Shown here: positions 1 to 8,400 of the stretch, in pieces
How positions within the stretch are numbered: the stretch's first letter is position 1
Layout of the letters: each line of letters opens with the position of its first letter
Source: Cyclobacteriaceae bacterium
GTDB lineage: Bacteria > Bacteroidota > Bacteroidia > Cytophagales > Cyclobacteriaceae
NCBI GenBank assembly: GCA_028284125.1
Contig: JANQSI010000009.1
Coordinates: 1 to 64,000 of the forward strand
Direction: 5' to 3'
Length of the DNA: 64,000 nt
Made by a program: the position numbers and the translations under genes
The notes under the pieces: generated by a model
Told to the model about the DNA's origin: nothing
Seen by the model: the letters and a program-made list of their open reading frames with translations, nothing else
Database searches by the model: none

Positions 1-1
1 G

Positions 2-3000
2 AGCAATGGAATAGTTATCGGAAATATGACTTCAGATTCATATCAGGGAGCTATTCGATTTAATGGAGGATTATTTGAAGCGAACATAGATGGAACTCCA
101 ACAGGATGGAGGGATTTGGTTAATCCAAGTTTCCAAATGGGATTTAACCAAACTGCTCAAGCGGCTGTTTTCGGAGATAATACAAACGTCATTCCATCTC
201 CAGCTGGAAAAATTATTCAAGTCATTGATGATAATAATGGTGGCGGAGCATTCTTAGGTGCCGCAACCTTTAGCACTGACTTGACTACAGATATAACCAG
301 GGTGGCGCTTTTATCTGGTCATGGTACTGCCGGAACTCCAACTGCCATGTTGGATAATGATGTAATTGGAGAGATTGTTTTCAACGGTCATGAAGGTGGA
401 TTACCTGGAAATTTTAATACTGGTGCATCAATATCAGTGACTGCAACTGAAAATTGGGCAGATGGTTCTAACAATGGAGCTGAAATGTCTTTTGAAACTT
501 CACCAAATGGAGCTGTAGGTTCAACTGAACGTTTTAGAATTCAACAAGATGGTGAAGTTCATACAACTGGCGGTGATTTTGTTATTGAAGGAGATGGAAT
601 CAGTGCGCGTTCAATCATATTTACAGAAGGCAACCCAGCATCTGGAGAAATACTTGGTTTCAAAGCACCGGATGACATTACAAATACGCCGGTGATTTGG
701 ACTCTTCCAGATGGAGATGGTGGTGCCGGGCAGGTATTAGCTACGGATGGAATGGCTTCACCGCAGTTGAACTGGGTTAGTGCTGTGACATTACCATTTC
801 AAGATGTAATATCTTCAGATGCACAAGCTCTTTTCGACATTGACAACAGTGGCTTGAATGAGGTTGCAAGATTTAATGTTTCTAATGCGACTAGTTCTGC
901 CAATACTATTTATGCAAACAATGACGGTTTAGGTCACGTGGCTGAATTTGAATCACAAAATGCTTCGGCTACTACTCCAACGGTAGTTATCTCCCAACAA
1001 GGTAGCGGATCAAACTTAGAGTTGATTCATGCAGGTGCTTCAGGTGGACAAAGTTCAGCAGGCCTTTCTTCCTTTCAAGCTCCTTCTGAGATTTTCCTAT
1101 CAAGTGCCAACGGAAACCTAGGAGCAGAAGCCAATTTAGTCCAGGATGACTTCATTGGCGCAATTAATTTTGACGGCTATAATGGGGGTTATGTGCCTGC
1201 AGCTTCTATTGCAACGTTTGCTACAGGAGCTTGGGCCGGAGGTCTTGATCAAGGAAGTTACTTGAGTATAATTACTACGCCATCAGGAACTAGCACACCA
1301 GCGGAGGTTGCAAGAATCGGAGATTACACAGTTGCAGCAGTTGCCGATGGTGGCCAAGCAATTTTGGAAGCTATTACTTTCAATACTAGTGTTCCATCTC
1401 AAGTCAACTTGCTTTCAAGTGGTGGTTCAGAAGCCATTCCATCAGCACTTCAGGATACTGAAATTATTGGTGAAATAAACTTTATTGGTAATGAAGATGG
1501 TGTTGGAACTTTTATCAACAGTGCTGGAATATTTGCTCAGGCTACAGAAAACTGGTCAAATACAAATACCGGATCACAGATGTTTTTTATTACTACTCCC
1601 AATGCTACAAGTTCGCCTACTGCGCAAATGGTCATTGAAAATGATGGAAATATTAGCATGTTTGGATCAGGTGCCTTGCAGATTCACGCGGGAGGCAATG
1701 GGTCTAGACCTGGTATTCCCAATAATGGCATGCTTCGATACAATTCTGCGTCCAATGTTTTTGAAGGATACACAGCTGTTGGTGGTGGTTCATGGAATCC
1801 ATTAACCTTTAGAAAAGAAACCTTCCAGGATGATCTAAACTTTTTGATTGGTTCTACCTCCGCACCATCTGATATAGAAACAAATGCAAACAACTATCAA
1901 TTTGTAATTGCGTCAGATAACAACACTGCCAGACTGGGTATCCAGTCAAACACTGGAGCTTCTGAGTATTCTATGTTAAGAAGACAAGGTGGAGGGTTGT
2001 CTCCTGGACAAGATATAGGACGAATCTTTTTCAGGGGTCAGAATGGATCAGGAGGAAATAGTACCACAGCCTCGATTGTTACTGAAGCTGTAGAGACATG
2101 GGGAACAGTGACAGATTTCGGAGGTGCAATGATCTTTAATGTAGCAACCTCTGGTGGTTCGAGTGCCCTCACTGAACAAATGAGAATCGAGGGAGGTGGA
2201 GTAAACATGAGAAATATTACAAGATTTGGTCAAACTGGTGCTTTACCAGGTGTTTTGGAAATTGAGGATGATGGTGGAACAAATGTGGTTGAGATTAGAG
2301 GAGCTTCAGCAATTTCACCTTATACAATGGTTCTTCCATCGGCAGTGAGTGGAGTTGCAGGCCATGCATTGGTTGACTTAGATGGATCTGGAACATTAGG
2401 ATGGGCAAGTACTGGAAGTGGATTTACGACCCCAACTTTTGATAATGCTGATAATACCATTTTTGGTGCTACGGCGGCAGAAATAACCGTTCCGTTTGGT
2501 GATGCACAATTGGGTGTTGTTGTTGACGGAGCTATTGGAGGACAGGCTACACTTAGTGCGGTTTCCTTTCAGAGTAGAGCTCAGCTTGCATTAGCGAGAG
2601 CAGAGGGTGATTTTGTTGGTGGACCGAGTGCTCTGGCAACAGATCAGGTAATTGGTGATTTAGGGTTCATAGGATACGACGGAACACAATATAGAAATCA
2701 AGGTTCGATACGTGGTGTTACTACTCAAGCTTGGACTGGTGCATTGAGAGGTACTGCACTTTCTTTCCAAGCCACTCCTACAGGTATTGCGAATGCAGAA
2801 GAAATGATGCGGTTGGAGGACAATGCACTTACTATTAAAGGGGAGGCTACTCAAGCACGTTTAGATGTACTTTCAGCTTCAGTTCCTTCGCAGGTAAACC
2901 TTACTCATAGTAACGGAACCATTTCAATTCCTACTGCTATCATTTCAGGTGAAACCATGGGAGAATTACAGTTCATCTCAAATTATGGTGGTACGACCAA

Positions 3001-3892
3001 TTATGCGCCGGGTGCACGTATTACAGCTGAAGCGACTCAAACCTGGGCGATGAATACATATGGGACTCGACTAATATTTAATACTACACTTAATGGCGCA
3101 GCTACTCCAGCTCCACGAATGGTTATAGATCACGATGGCGAGGTTGGAATTGGTACTACAACACCTGGATCTCTGCTTGATGTTAATGGGAATGCTAACG
3201 TTGCTTCAAATCTTACTGTGGGCGCAAACGCAACGTTTAGTGGAAACATAATAACGCCGGAAGGTGCTCCGATTGCAGCAGTTGCACCGATTGCAGCGGA
3301 TATAAGATACATTCCAATTACCGCTCCAGGAGCATATACAAATATTACGACAGGGACAAATGGTCAGGAAGTAATACTTGAATCTCGTGTTGATGGAGTG
3401 GTAATTCTTGATAGAGATAACGGTGGGTTTAATGTTGAGTTGGTCAATAACAGGGCAAGATTTTTAACGAATGGTCAAACGATTCATCTGATTTATGACG
3501 GAACGGATTGGAGAGAAATGTCGACCAACACAAGTGGAGGAGCTCAATATGCCTCTGTTCATACTTTGAGTGGTGGTTTTGGTAATTATGATGTTGGCAG
3601 TGCAGGAAGGGATGATCACATCATTTTTGTTGAACCAACTGGAGCAGGAGATATTGATTTACCAGATGCGACAACAACTGATACTATAGGACGTGAGCTC
3701 ATAATATCAACGGCTAATCCAGGTGCAACAACAAACATTAATCAAACTGGAGGAGCGACAATATTTTATCAAGGAGGTACTCAACCTTCTATAAGTATTC
3801 GAGGAATGGGTGGATCGTTTGATTCAACAGTAACATTAGTGCAAGTGGCTACAAATCTTTGGATGGTCACAAGTTCAGTACCAGCAAATTAA
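2..3892 (+). CDS. Giant repetitive tail-fibre-like surface protein (5' partial)
   Basis: The frame is open from base 2 with no stop before the first in-window ATG at 26, so the gene runs in from the left. At least 1,296 codons are present. Six copies of a degenerate module of about 85 residues can be seen, near nt 302-559, 1091-1326, 1405-1656, 1936-2206, 2587-2820 and 2893-3150. Each has an IGEIxFxGxxG core, an A-x-ITxxATxxW stretch, and ends in F-TTPNG...ERMRIxxDG. The last copy runs into GIGTTTPGSLLDVNGN, a motif common in Bacteroidota tail-fibre and adhesin-like proteins. No S74 autoprotease/chaperone domain and no type IX C-terminal domain is visible at the C-terminus. It lies 4 bp before the next gene, so it probably belongs to the secretion operon that follows. 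Function is inferred as a surface adhesin or fibre; the true start and any signal peptide lie outside the window. Confidence 0.75.
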   Translation, partial: SNGIVIGNMTSDSYQGAIRFNGGLFEANIDGTPTGWRDLVNPSFQMGFNQTAQAAVFGDNTNVIPSPAGKIIQVIDDNNGGGAFLGAATFSTDLTTDITRVALLSGHGTAGTPTAMLDNDVIGEIVFNGHEGGLPGNFNTGASISVTATENWADGSNNGAEMSFETSPNGAVGSTERFRIQQDGEVHTTGGDFVIEGDGISARSIIFTEGNPASGEILGFKAPDDITNTPVIWTLPDGDGGAGQVLATDGMASPQLNWVSAVTLPFQDVISSDAQALFDIDNSGLNEVARFNVSNATSSANTIYANNDGLGHVAEFESQNASATTPTVVISQQGSGSNLELIHAGASGGQSSAGLSSFQAPSEIFLSSANGNLGAEANLVQDDFIGAINFDGYNGGYVPAASIATFATGAWAGGLDQGSYLSIITTPSGTSTPAEVARIGDYTVAAVADGGQAILEAITFNTSVPSQVNLLSSGGSEAIPSALQDTEIIGEINFIGNEDGVGTFINSAGIFAQATENWSNTNTGSQMFFITTPNATSSPTAQMVIENDGNISMFGSGALQIHAGGNGSRPGIPNNGMLRYNSASNVFEGYTAVGGGSWNPLTFRKETFQDDLNFLIGSTSAPSDIETNANNYQFVIASDNNTARLGIQSNTGASEYSMLRRQGGGLSPGQDIGRIFFRGQNGSGGNSTTASIVTEAVETWGTVTDFGGAMIFNVATSGGSSALTEQMRIEGGGVNMRNITRFGQTGALPGVLEIEDDGGTNVVEIRGASAISPYTMVLPSAVSGVAGHALVDLDGSGTLGWASTGSGFTTPTFDNADNTIFGATAAEITVPFGDAQLGVVVDGAIGGQATLSAVSFQSRAQLALARAEGDFVGGPSALATDQVIGDLGFIGYDGTQYRNQGSIRGVTTQAWTGALRGTALSFQATPTGIANAEEMMRLEDNALTIKGEATQARLDVLSASVPSQVNLTHSNGTISIPTAIISGETMGELQFISNYGGTTNYAPGARITAEATQTWAMNTYGTRLIFNTTLNGAATPAPRMVIDHDGEVGIGTTTPGSLLDVNGNANVASNLTVGANATFSGNIITPEGAPIAAVAPIAADIRYIPITAPGAYTNITTGTNGQEVILESRVDGVVILDRDNGGFNVELVNNRARFLTNGQTIHLIYDGTDWREMSTNTSGGAQYASVHTLSGGFGNYDVGSAGRDDHIIFVEPTGAGDIDLPDATTTDTIGRELIISTANPGATTNINQTGGATIFYQGGTQPSISIRGMGGSFDSTVTLVQVATNLWMVTSSVPAN

Positions 3893-3896
3893 GAAA

Positions 3897-5132
3897 ATGA
3901 AAAGAATATATATTTCTATAATCATAACCTGTATTTCAATCAGGTTCGTATTTTCACAAACCACTAACCTAGGAGGAAATGCCACCCTTTGGGTGGGCAA
4001 CCAAGCCAGTTTTTATTTTGGAGGAAATACAACTCTTAATGGTACAGTCACGAACAATGGAGAAATCATTAGTTTCAGTGATCTTGATTTTGTTTTAAAT
4101 CGAGCTGCAGGCAGCTTACGATTTGTCGGCACAGGAGATCAAAATCTTTCTGGGGATACTTTGGACGTGACAAACATGGTTGTTGATAAGACGGGAAACT
4201 CCAATGTGGTCTTACTGACTGACCGAGTGGTTGTTTCAGGAATGTTGGATGTAACCAATGGAGTTGTACAAGCGGAAGATGAATTGGATCTGTTAGTTAG
4301 CGGAAGCTCAGACGGTAACGGCCAGGGATTTGTTGAAGGGAAATTAGTAGGACTTTCTACTGGGCAACCGGTAACATTCCCAATGGGAATCAATGGTTCG
4401 ACCAATTATGTCACGCTTTCAGGAACAACCTCCGGAACTGTTTTCAGAGTGGAAATTGAAGATCCAGATTTTACGGATGTTCGAACGGAAGAAGATATTC
4501 AAGCCATTTCAGATGAAGTCCAATGGATCATTACGTCAATCGGAGCTGGCTCGGATGGTCAGTTAACCATTGATTTTTCAGGAGTAGATTTAAACACCGC
4601 TAATATTGAAAGTATCAATGCGGATGTGTATCAGCCGGCAATCGTTGCCTTGATGCCAGGTGATTCATTGTATCGAGTGCTGACAAGTGTAAACGATCCA
4701 GCGTTGAATTTTACTTCTATCACAGCTCCGCCGACAGCTGGTACGGTACCTGTTGAAGATTTGATCAACGTGAGTGAAGAACCTATTCGCTTGGCACTAG
4801 CCTGGATTCCAGTGGTAGATGATATTGAATTCTATATTCCAAATTCATTTGCTCCGAATGGAACTCAGCTTGAGAATCAAACCTTCAGGGCCTTTTTCTC
4901 CGGAGATTTAGTAACTAACTATTCCATGACTGTTTTCAATTCATTAAACCAGGAAATATTTACTACTTCTCAATCCGGGTCGAATGTGGATATTTCATTC
5001 TTAGGTTGGGATGGTACGCTCAACTCCGGACAGCAAGCGCCAAGCGGTGTCTATTATTATAATGTCGTTTTAACTTCCGCCACATCAACAGAACGATTTA
5101 CGCAAATCGGCGCTGTACTTTTGGTTAGATAA
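3897..5132 (+). CDS. Exported protein with type B T9SS (gliding motility-associated) C-terminal domain
   Basis: 411 residues. An N-terminal signal peptide ends around VFSQ (residues 1-21). The middle is a Gly/Thr/Asn-rich beta repeat region (NLGGNATLWVGNQASF, LNGTVTNNGEI). The last ~95 residues begin FYIPNSFAPNG and contain WDGTLNSGQQAPSGVYYY. This matches the CHU_C / TIGR04131-type C-terminal domain that routes proteins through the type IX secretion system. It starts 4 bp after the giant repetitive gene and ends 5 bp before a PorP/SprF-like gene. In this phylum, type B cargo is typically encoded beside its SprF-like helper. It is probably cell-surface exposed. The family assignment of the C-terminus is strong; the role of the N-terminal region is unknown. 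Confidence 0.85.
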   Translation: MKRIYISIIITCISIRFVFSQTTNLGGNATLWVGNQASFYFGGNTTLNGTVTNNGEIISFSDLDFVLNRAAGSLRFVGTGDQNLSGDTLDVTNMVVDKTGNSNVVLLTDRVVVSGMLDVTNGVVQAEDELDLLVSGSSDGNGQGFVEGKLVGLSTGQPVTFPMGINGSTNYVTLSGTTSGTVFRVEIEDPDFTDVRTEEDIQAISDEVQWIITSIGAGSDGQLTIDFSGVDLNTANIESINADVYQPAIVALMPGDSLYRVLTSVNDPALNFTSITAPPTAGTVPVEDLINVSEEPIRLALAWIPVVDDIEFYIPNSFAPNGTQLENQTFRAFFSGDLVTNYSMTVFNSLNQEIFTTSQSGSNVDISFLGWDGTLNSGQQAPSGVYYYNVVLTSATSTERFTQIGAVLLVR

Positions 5133-5137
5133 TAGCT

Positions 5138-6175
5138 ATGAAAAACACACTCACCATATTCTGCCTAATTTCTATGAGTTTGTCTTTTGCTCAAGAGGGA
5201 CAGTTCTCGCAGTACTTTGCCAGTACCTCTGTATTGAATCCCGCTTTTACAGGAACCATCCCAACGATGACTTTCAATACCAACTTCAAAAGGTCTGGCA
5301 ATAAATCTTCAGAATCTTACTTAGAATTATTACAGGCCACATTTACCTATCCATTGAAACGGACAACTAGTAAAGATTTTCAAATTGGAGGAGCCGGAAT
5401 CACTTTTTTTAGGGAACGTCGAGGTTTTGAAGGAATTTACAATTCCCAAAAAATACTTCTAAATGGGGCATACGCCATTAAGCTAGCCAAGTTGACTAAT
5501 CAACAAGTAGTGTTTGGCTTGCAAGGTGGAATTGTCCAATCCCAATTGAATGATGCAGATCTTCGTTGGGGTTCTCAATTCAGTAAATTCATTGGATATG
5601 ATCAGACCAGAACGACTGAAACCATTAGTTCAGCTCCGGTCAATTATCCAACGTTCAACTTTGGTGTCATTTTCACCTCCTACGATAATGACAATTACTA
5701 CATCCGTGATAAGAGTATTTTGTTAGGTGTAAGTGTCGATAACTTGAATGAACCGACTGTGAATCAGGACGGCCTTGGAGTCGGACAAATCAATCGAGTG
5801 TTTAAGGCGTTTGGTTCAGCCAAATTTGAATTAGCGCCGAGAATCTACATTCACCCCTCGGGCTATGCGCTCTATTCAGATGGAAATAGACAAATAAACG
5901 CTGGGATGTATATGTCCACATTGGTAAGTTCACCCCAAGCCAACACAGCTTTGCTTTTACAGGTTGGAACATGGTATCGACTGCAGGATTCAATCATCGT
6001 TTTAGCCGGGTTTCAAATCAATGATTTTAGAATCGGAGGAAGCCTGGATCTGAATGCTACTTCATTTGATATCAATCGCGAACTTGGAAATAATCTTCCG
6101 TCCTACGAGTTTTCATTAACTTACAATTTCGATTTGTCGAAACCTTTAAGCAACGTATCCAGTCCTATATTCTGA
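5138..6175 (+). CDS. PorP/SprF family type IX secretion system membrane protein
   Basis: 345 residues with a signal peptide (MKNTLTIFCLISMSLSFAQ). The family hallmark FSQYFASTSVLNPAFTGT follows the cleavage site directly: the 'Q(Y/F) ... NPA(F/Y)(T/A)G' opening of PorP/SprF proteins. The rest alternates short beta strands with polar turns, as expected of an outer-membrane barrel, and ends with an aromatic-rich strand (YEFSLTYNFDLSKP). Family members sit in the outer membrane, and SprF-type members are needed for secretion or anchoring of a neighbouring type B cargo protein. Its place between a type B cargo gene and an OmpA-family gene (1 bp from the latter) fits that role. Which cargo it serves is inferred only from adjacency. 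Confidence 0.88.
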   Translation: MKNTLTIFCLISMSLSFAQEGQFSQYFASTSVLNPAFTGTIPTMTFNTNFKRSGNKSSESYLELLQATFTYPLKRTTSKDFQIGGAGITFFRERRGFEGIYNSQKILLNGAYAIKLAKLTNQQVVFGLQGGIVQSQLNDADLRWGSQFSKFIGYDQTRTTETISSAPVNYPTFNFGVIFTSYDNDNYYIRDKSILLGVSVDNLNEPTVNQDGLGVGQINRVFKAFGSAKFELAPRIYIHPSGYALYSDGNRQINAGMYMSTLVSSPQANTALLLQVGTWYRLQDSIIVLAGFQINDFRIGGSLDLNATSFDINRELGNNLPSYEFSLTYNFDLSKPLSNVSSPIF

Positions 6176-6176
6176 G

Positions 6177-8300
6177 ATGAGAGCATATATTGTATTGATT
6201 CTTTTTGCAATTTCTGCGGTTGTTTCAGCACAGTCTGTTCCCAAACTAATTCGAATAGCTGATGAGCTGTATGATGCTCAGCGCTACTTGGATGCGATTG
6301 AATTCTATGATAAAATTTCGGGAATCGATAAAAGAAATTACCAGGCAAAATTCAGATTGGGATTTTGCTACAATAAGACCCTGAAGTATGACGAAGCGAA
6401 GAACGTATTTCTCGAATTGGGAGCAGTAGGAGATACGGCAAACACCTTTCAAGCAAGAGCGCTTTACCATTATGGAAATCTGTTGAAATTGGAAAGTAGA
6501 TTCGTTGAAGCAGATTCTATTTATTCGAACCTAATATCCCTTCCAAGTGCTGATCCGGATTTGATTAATTCTTCAAGGAAGCAAAAGGAGGGATGTCTTT
6601 TAGCACTTAGACAGCAACAGGCAGACAAAGGGTTTTCTGTGAATTTGATGGATGCCGTGAATTCGAGATTTCATGATTTTGGAGCAGTTATCAATCCTTC
6701 AAATAAGCAATTAGTTTTTGCCTCGACAAGAAATTTGCCGGGCGTTCAGTATGAAGGAAGTCAGTTCGACGGTGTATTACCGGATCTAGTTGCATATGAA
6801 AGAAATAGAAATGAGCGTTGGCGGATTGCCTCTTCGAACCAGAATTTTATTGATCTAAATACACAGTGGTCAGAAGGTTCGGGATCATTTACAAAAGATG
6901 GCAATACGTTCTATTTCTCTACCTGCCGTGGAGAAAATGGATCGGATTGTGGCATTATGGTAAGCTATTTGGTAGATAACCGATGGACGTCCCCAGTGCC
7001 CTTAAATGAATATATTAATGAGCCTGGAGCTGAAAATAAACAGCCTACTATTTCTGCAAGTGGTGATACGTTATTCTTCAGTTCAGATCGACCTGGCGGG
7101 ATTGGCGGAAGCGATATATGGATGAGTTTGAAAGGGTTGGGACAAGAATCCTGGACACCAGCCATAAACATGGGTGATGTAATTAATTCAGCGGATAATG
7201 ACATAACTCCTTATTTTTCATCGGCTTTTAACTGTCTGCTATTTGCCAGCAATGGGCATGTGGGTTATGGTGGCTATGACATTTATGCTGCAAAAGGCGA
7301 ATCCTTTTTTGAGCCTGAAGTTTACAATCTAGGACACCCCTTTAACTCAACCCTGGATGATACGTACTTTGCTATTTCAGATACGGTTGGGTTTATTTCT
7401 TCCAACAGACAAGATCACAAGAGTCTTAATCTTTATTCATTTTCCTTGAGCAATGAGAAGTTATTTCTTTCACTGTTGATTTCAGGTGAATCCCTCATTG
7501 ATTCAAGAATTGTTTCCAGATTCCGAGACATCCGATCGCTGGATCTTGTCACATTTAGAGTAGAGGATTACCAGGGCTATGAACTTTTTGATCCAGTAAA
7601 AAGAAAGAAACCAAGGCCTAGTATTTTAATTGATGATGCGCAAGCAATTGCTTCAGATAGCACTTTAGTTACTGATGCAAGTGGAGGTTCCGGAATACCA
7701 GGTCAAAGTGGACGTATACGAATTCCTTACGAAACACAATATTTCGGATATGGGCATTTCATGTTAAGACCTGAAGCAAGAAAATCATTGGATGATCTTG
7801 CCTCACAGCTTTCGGATAAAGAATACTCGCAAGTGAACGTTTTGGCTTACACAGATCATTTGGGCACTGATTCTTTCAACATCGATTTGAGTAAGAACAG
7901 GGGAAAAGCGATCATGGCATATCTGGCCTTGCGAGGAATTCCACTAGATAAGATCAACGTGGTAGCTAGAGGAGAGCTAAAGCCAGAAGGAGCGAAGGAT
8001 CACCTTTATAGAAGAATTTTCAGTAGGAAAGTCGAGATCATTGTTGATGCTGAAACTGAATTAGATCTTAAGACTTCAAATATTTACATAGTTACTAAAG
8101 AAGATTCACCTCAAGGACTTGCCAAGAAATTAGGAGTGTCAGCCGACGACTTGATCAAATGGAACGGGATAAGAGGAGAGAAGATTCCCTCCGGAAGTAC
8201 CATTCGAATTTTTGATCTTGAAACCACACCTTCGTCCAAGGTCATTGTGGATGAAAACACGATTAAGCAGCGGTACCTCGCTGAAGGGAGCGGAGAATAA
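6177..8300 (+). CDS. PorE-like OmpA family protein with TPR, PD40 propeller and C-terminal LysM
   Basis: 707 residues. A signal peptide (VVSAQ) is followed by TPR-like helices (~20-150), PD40/WD40-like beta-propeller repeats (~160-430, e.g. LFFSSDRPGGIGGSDIW), an OmpA peptidoglycan-binding domain (~515-625, with AYTDHLGTDSFNIDLSKNRG) and a LysM-like domain (~635-683, YIVTKEDSPQGLAKKLG). The TPR-propeller-OmpA order resembles PorE, which ties the type IX machinery to peptidoglycan. Two points differ: no carboxypeptidase-regulatory domain is evident, and the LysM adds a second wall-binding module. It starts 1 bp after the PorP/SprF stop codon, so the two are almost certainly cotranscribed. A periplasmic, outer-membrane-associated scaffold role is inferred. 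Confidence 0.85.
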   Translation: MRAYIVLILFAISAVVSAQSVPKLIRIADELYDAQRYLDAIEFYDKISGIDKRNYQAKFRLGFCYNKTLKYDEAKNVFLELGAVGDTANTFQARALYHYGNLLKLESRFVEADSIYSNLISLPSADPDLINSSRKQKEGCLLALRQQQADKGFSVNLMDAVNSRFHDFGAVINPSNKQLVFASTRNLPGVQYEGSQFDGVLPDLVAYERNRNERWRIASSNQNFIDLNTQWSEGSGSFTKDGNTFYFSTCRGENGSDCGIMVSYLVDNRWTSPVPLNEYINEPGAENKQPTISASGDTLFFSSDRPGGIGGSDIWMSLKGLGQESWTPAINMGDVINSADNDITPYFSSAFNCLLFASNGHVGYGGYDIYAAKGESFFEPEVYNLGHPFNSTLDDTYFAISDTVGFISSNRQDHKSLNLYSFSLSNEKLFLSLLISGESLIDSRIVSRFRDIRSLDLVTFRVEDYQGYELFDPVKRKKPRPSILIDDAQAIASDSTLVTDASGGSGIPGQSGRIRIPYETQYFGYGHFMLRPEARKSLDDLASQLSDKEYSQVNVLAYTDHLGTDSFNIDLSKNRGKAIMAYLALRGIPLDKINVVARGELKPEGAKDHLYRRIFSRKVEIIVDAETELDLKTSNIYIVTKEDSPQGLAKKLGVSADDLIKWNGIRGEKIPSGSTIRIFDLETTPSSKVIVDENTIKQRYLAEGSGE

Positions 8301-8314
8301 TCATCAGCTTGATT

Positions 8315-8350
8315 GTCATTCTGAGCGCAGCAAAGAATCTCTCCAAACAG
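8315..8350. repeat. Solo arm of an intergenic GTCATTCTGAG-type repeat
   Basis: The stretch GTCATTCTGAGCGCAGCAAA followed by GAATCTCTCC resembles a short repeat family I recall as frequent between bacterial genes. No inverted second arm was found in the 100 bp between the flanking convergent genes, so this looks like a single remnant. It lies between the stop codons of the OmpA/LysM gene and the CHAT gene. Confidence 0.4.
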
Positions 8351-8400
8351 TGAATCGTCTTACAGAACTTTTATAGAGTAAAACTTAGGTAAATCGTAAG

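Noticed and set aside
1485-1805. Open frame of 106 codons inside the giant repetitive gene
   Set aside because: It lies wholly within the long gene in another frame, has no signal or domain, and the composition is that of shifted repeat codons.
302-3150. Periodic repeats that might suggest a CRISPR or satellite array
   Set aside because: The repeats are protein-level, ~85 residues long and diverged at DNA level, all in one reading frame.
2-3892. Prophage remnant because of the tail-fibre-like protein
   Set aside because: No capsid, portal, terminase, integrase or lysis gene lies nearby; the neighbours are type IX secretion genes.
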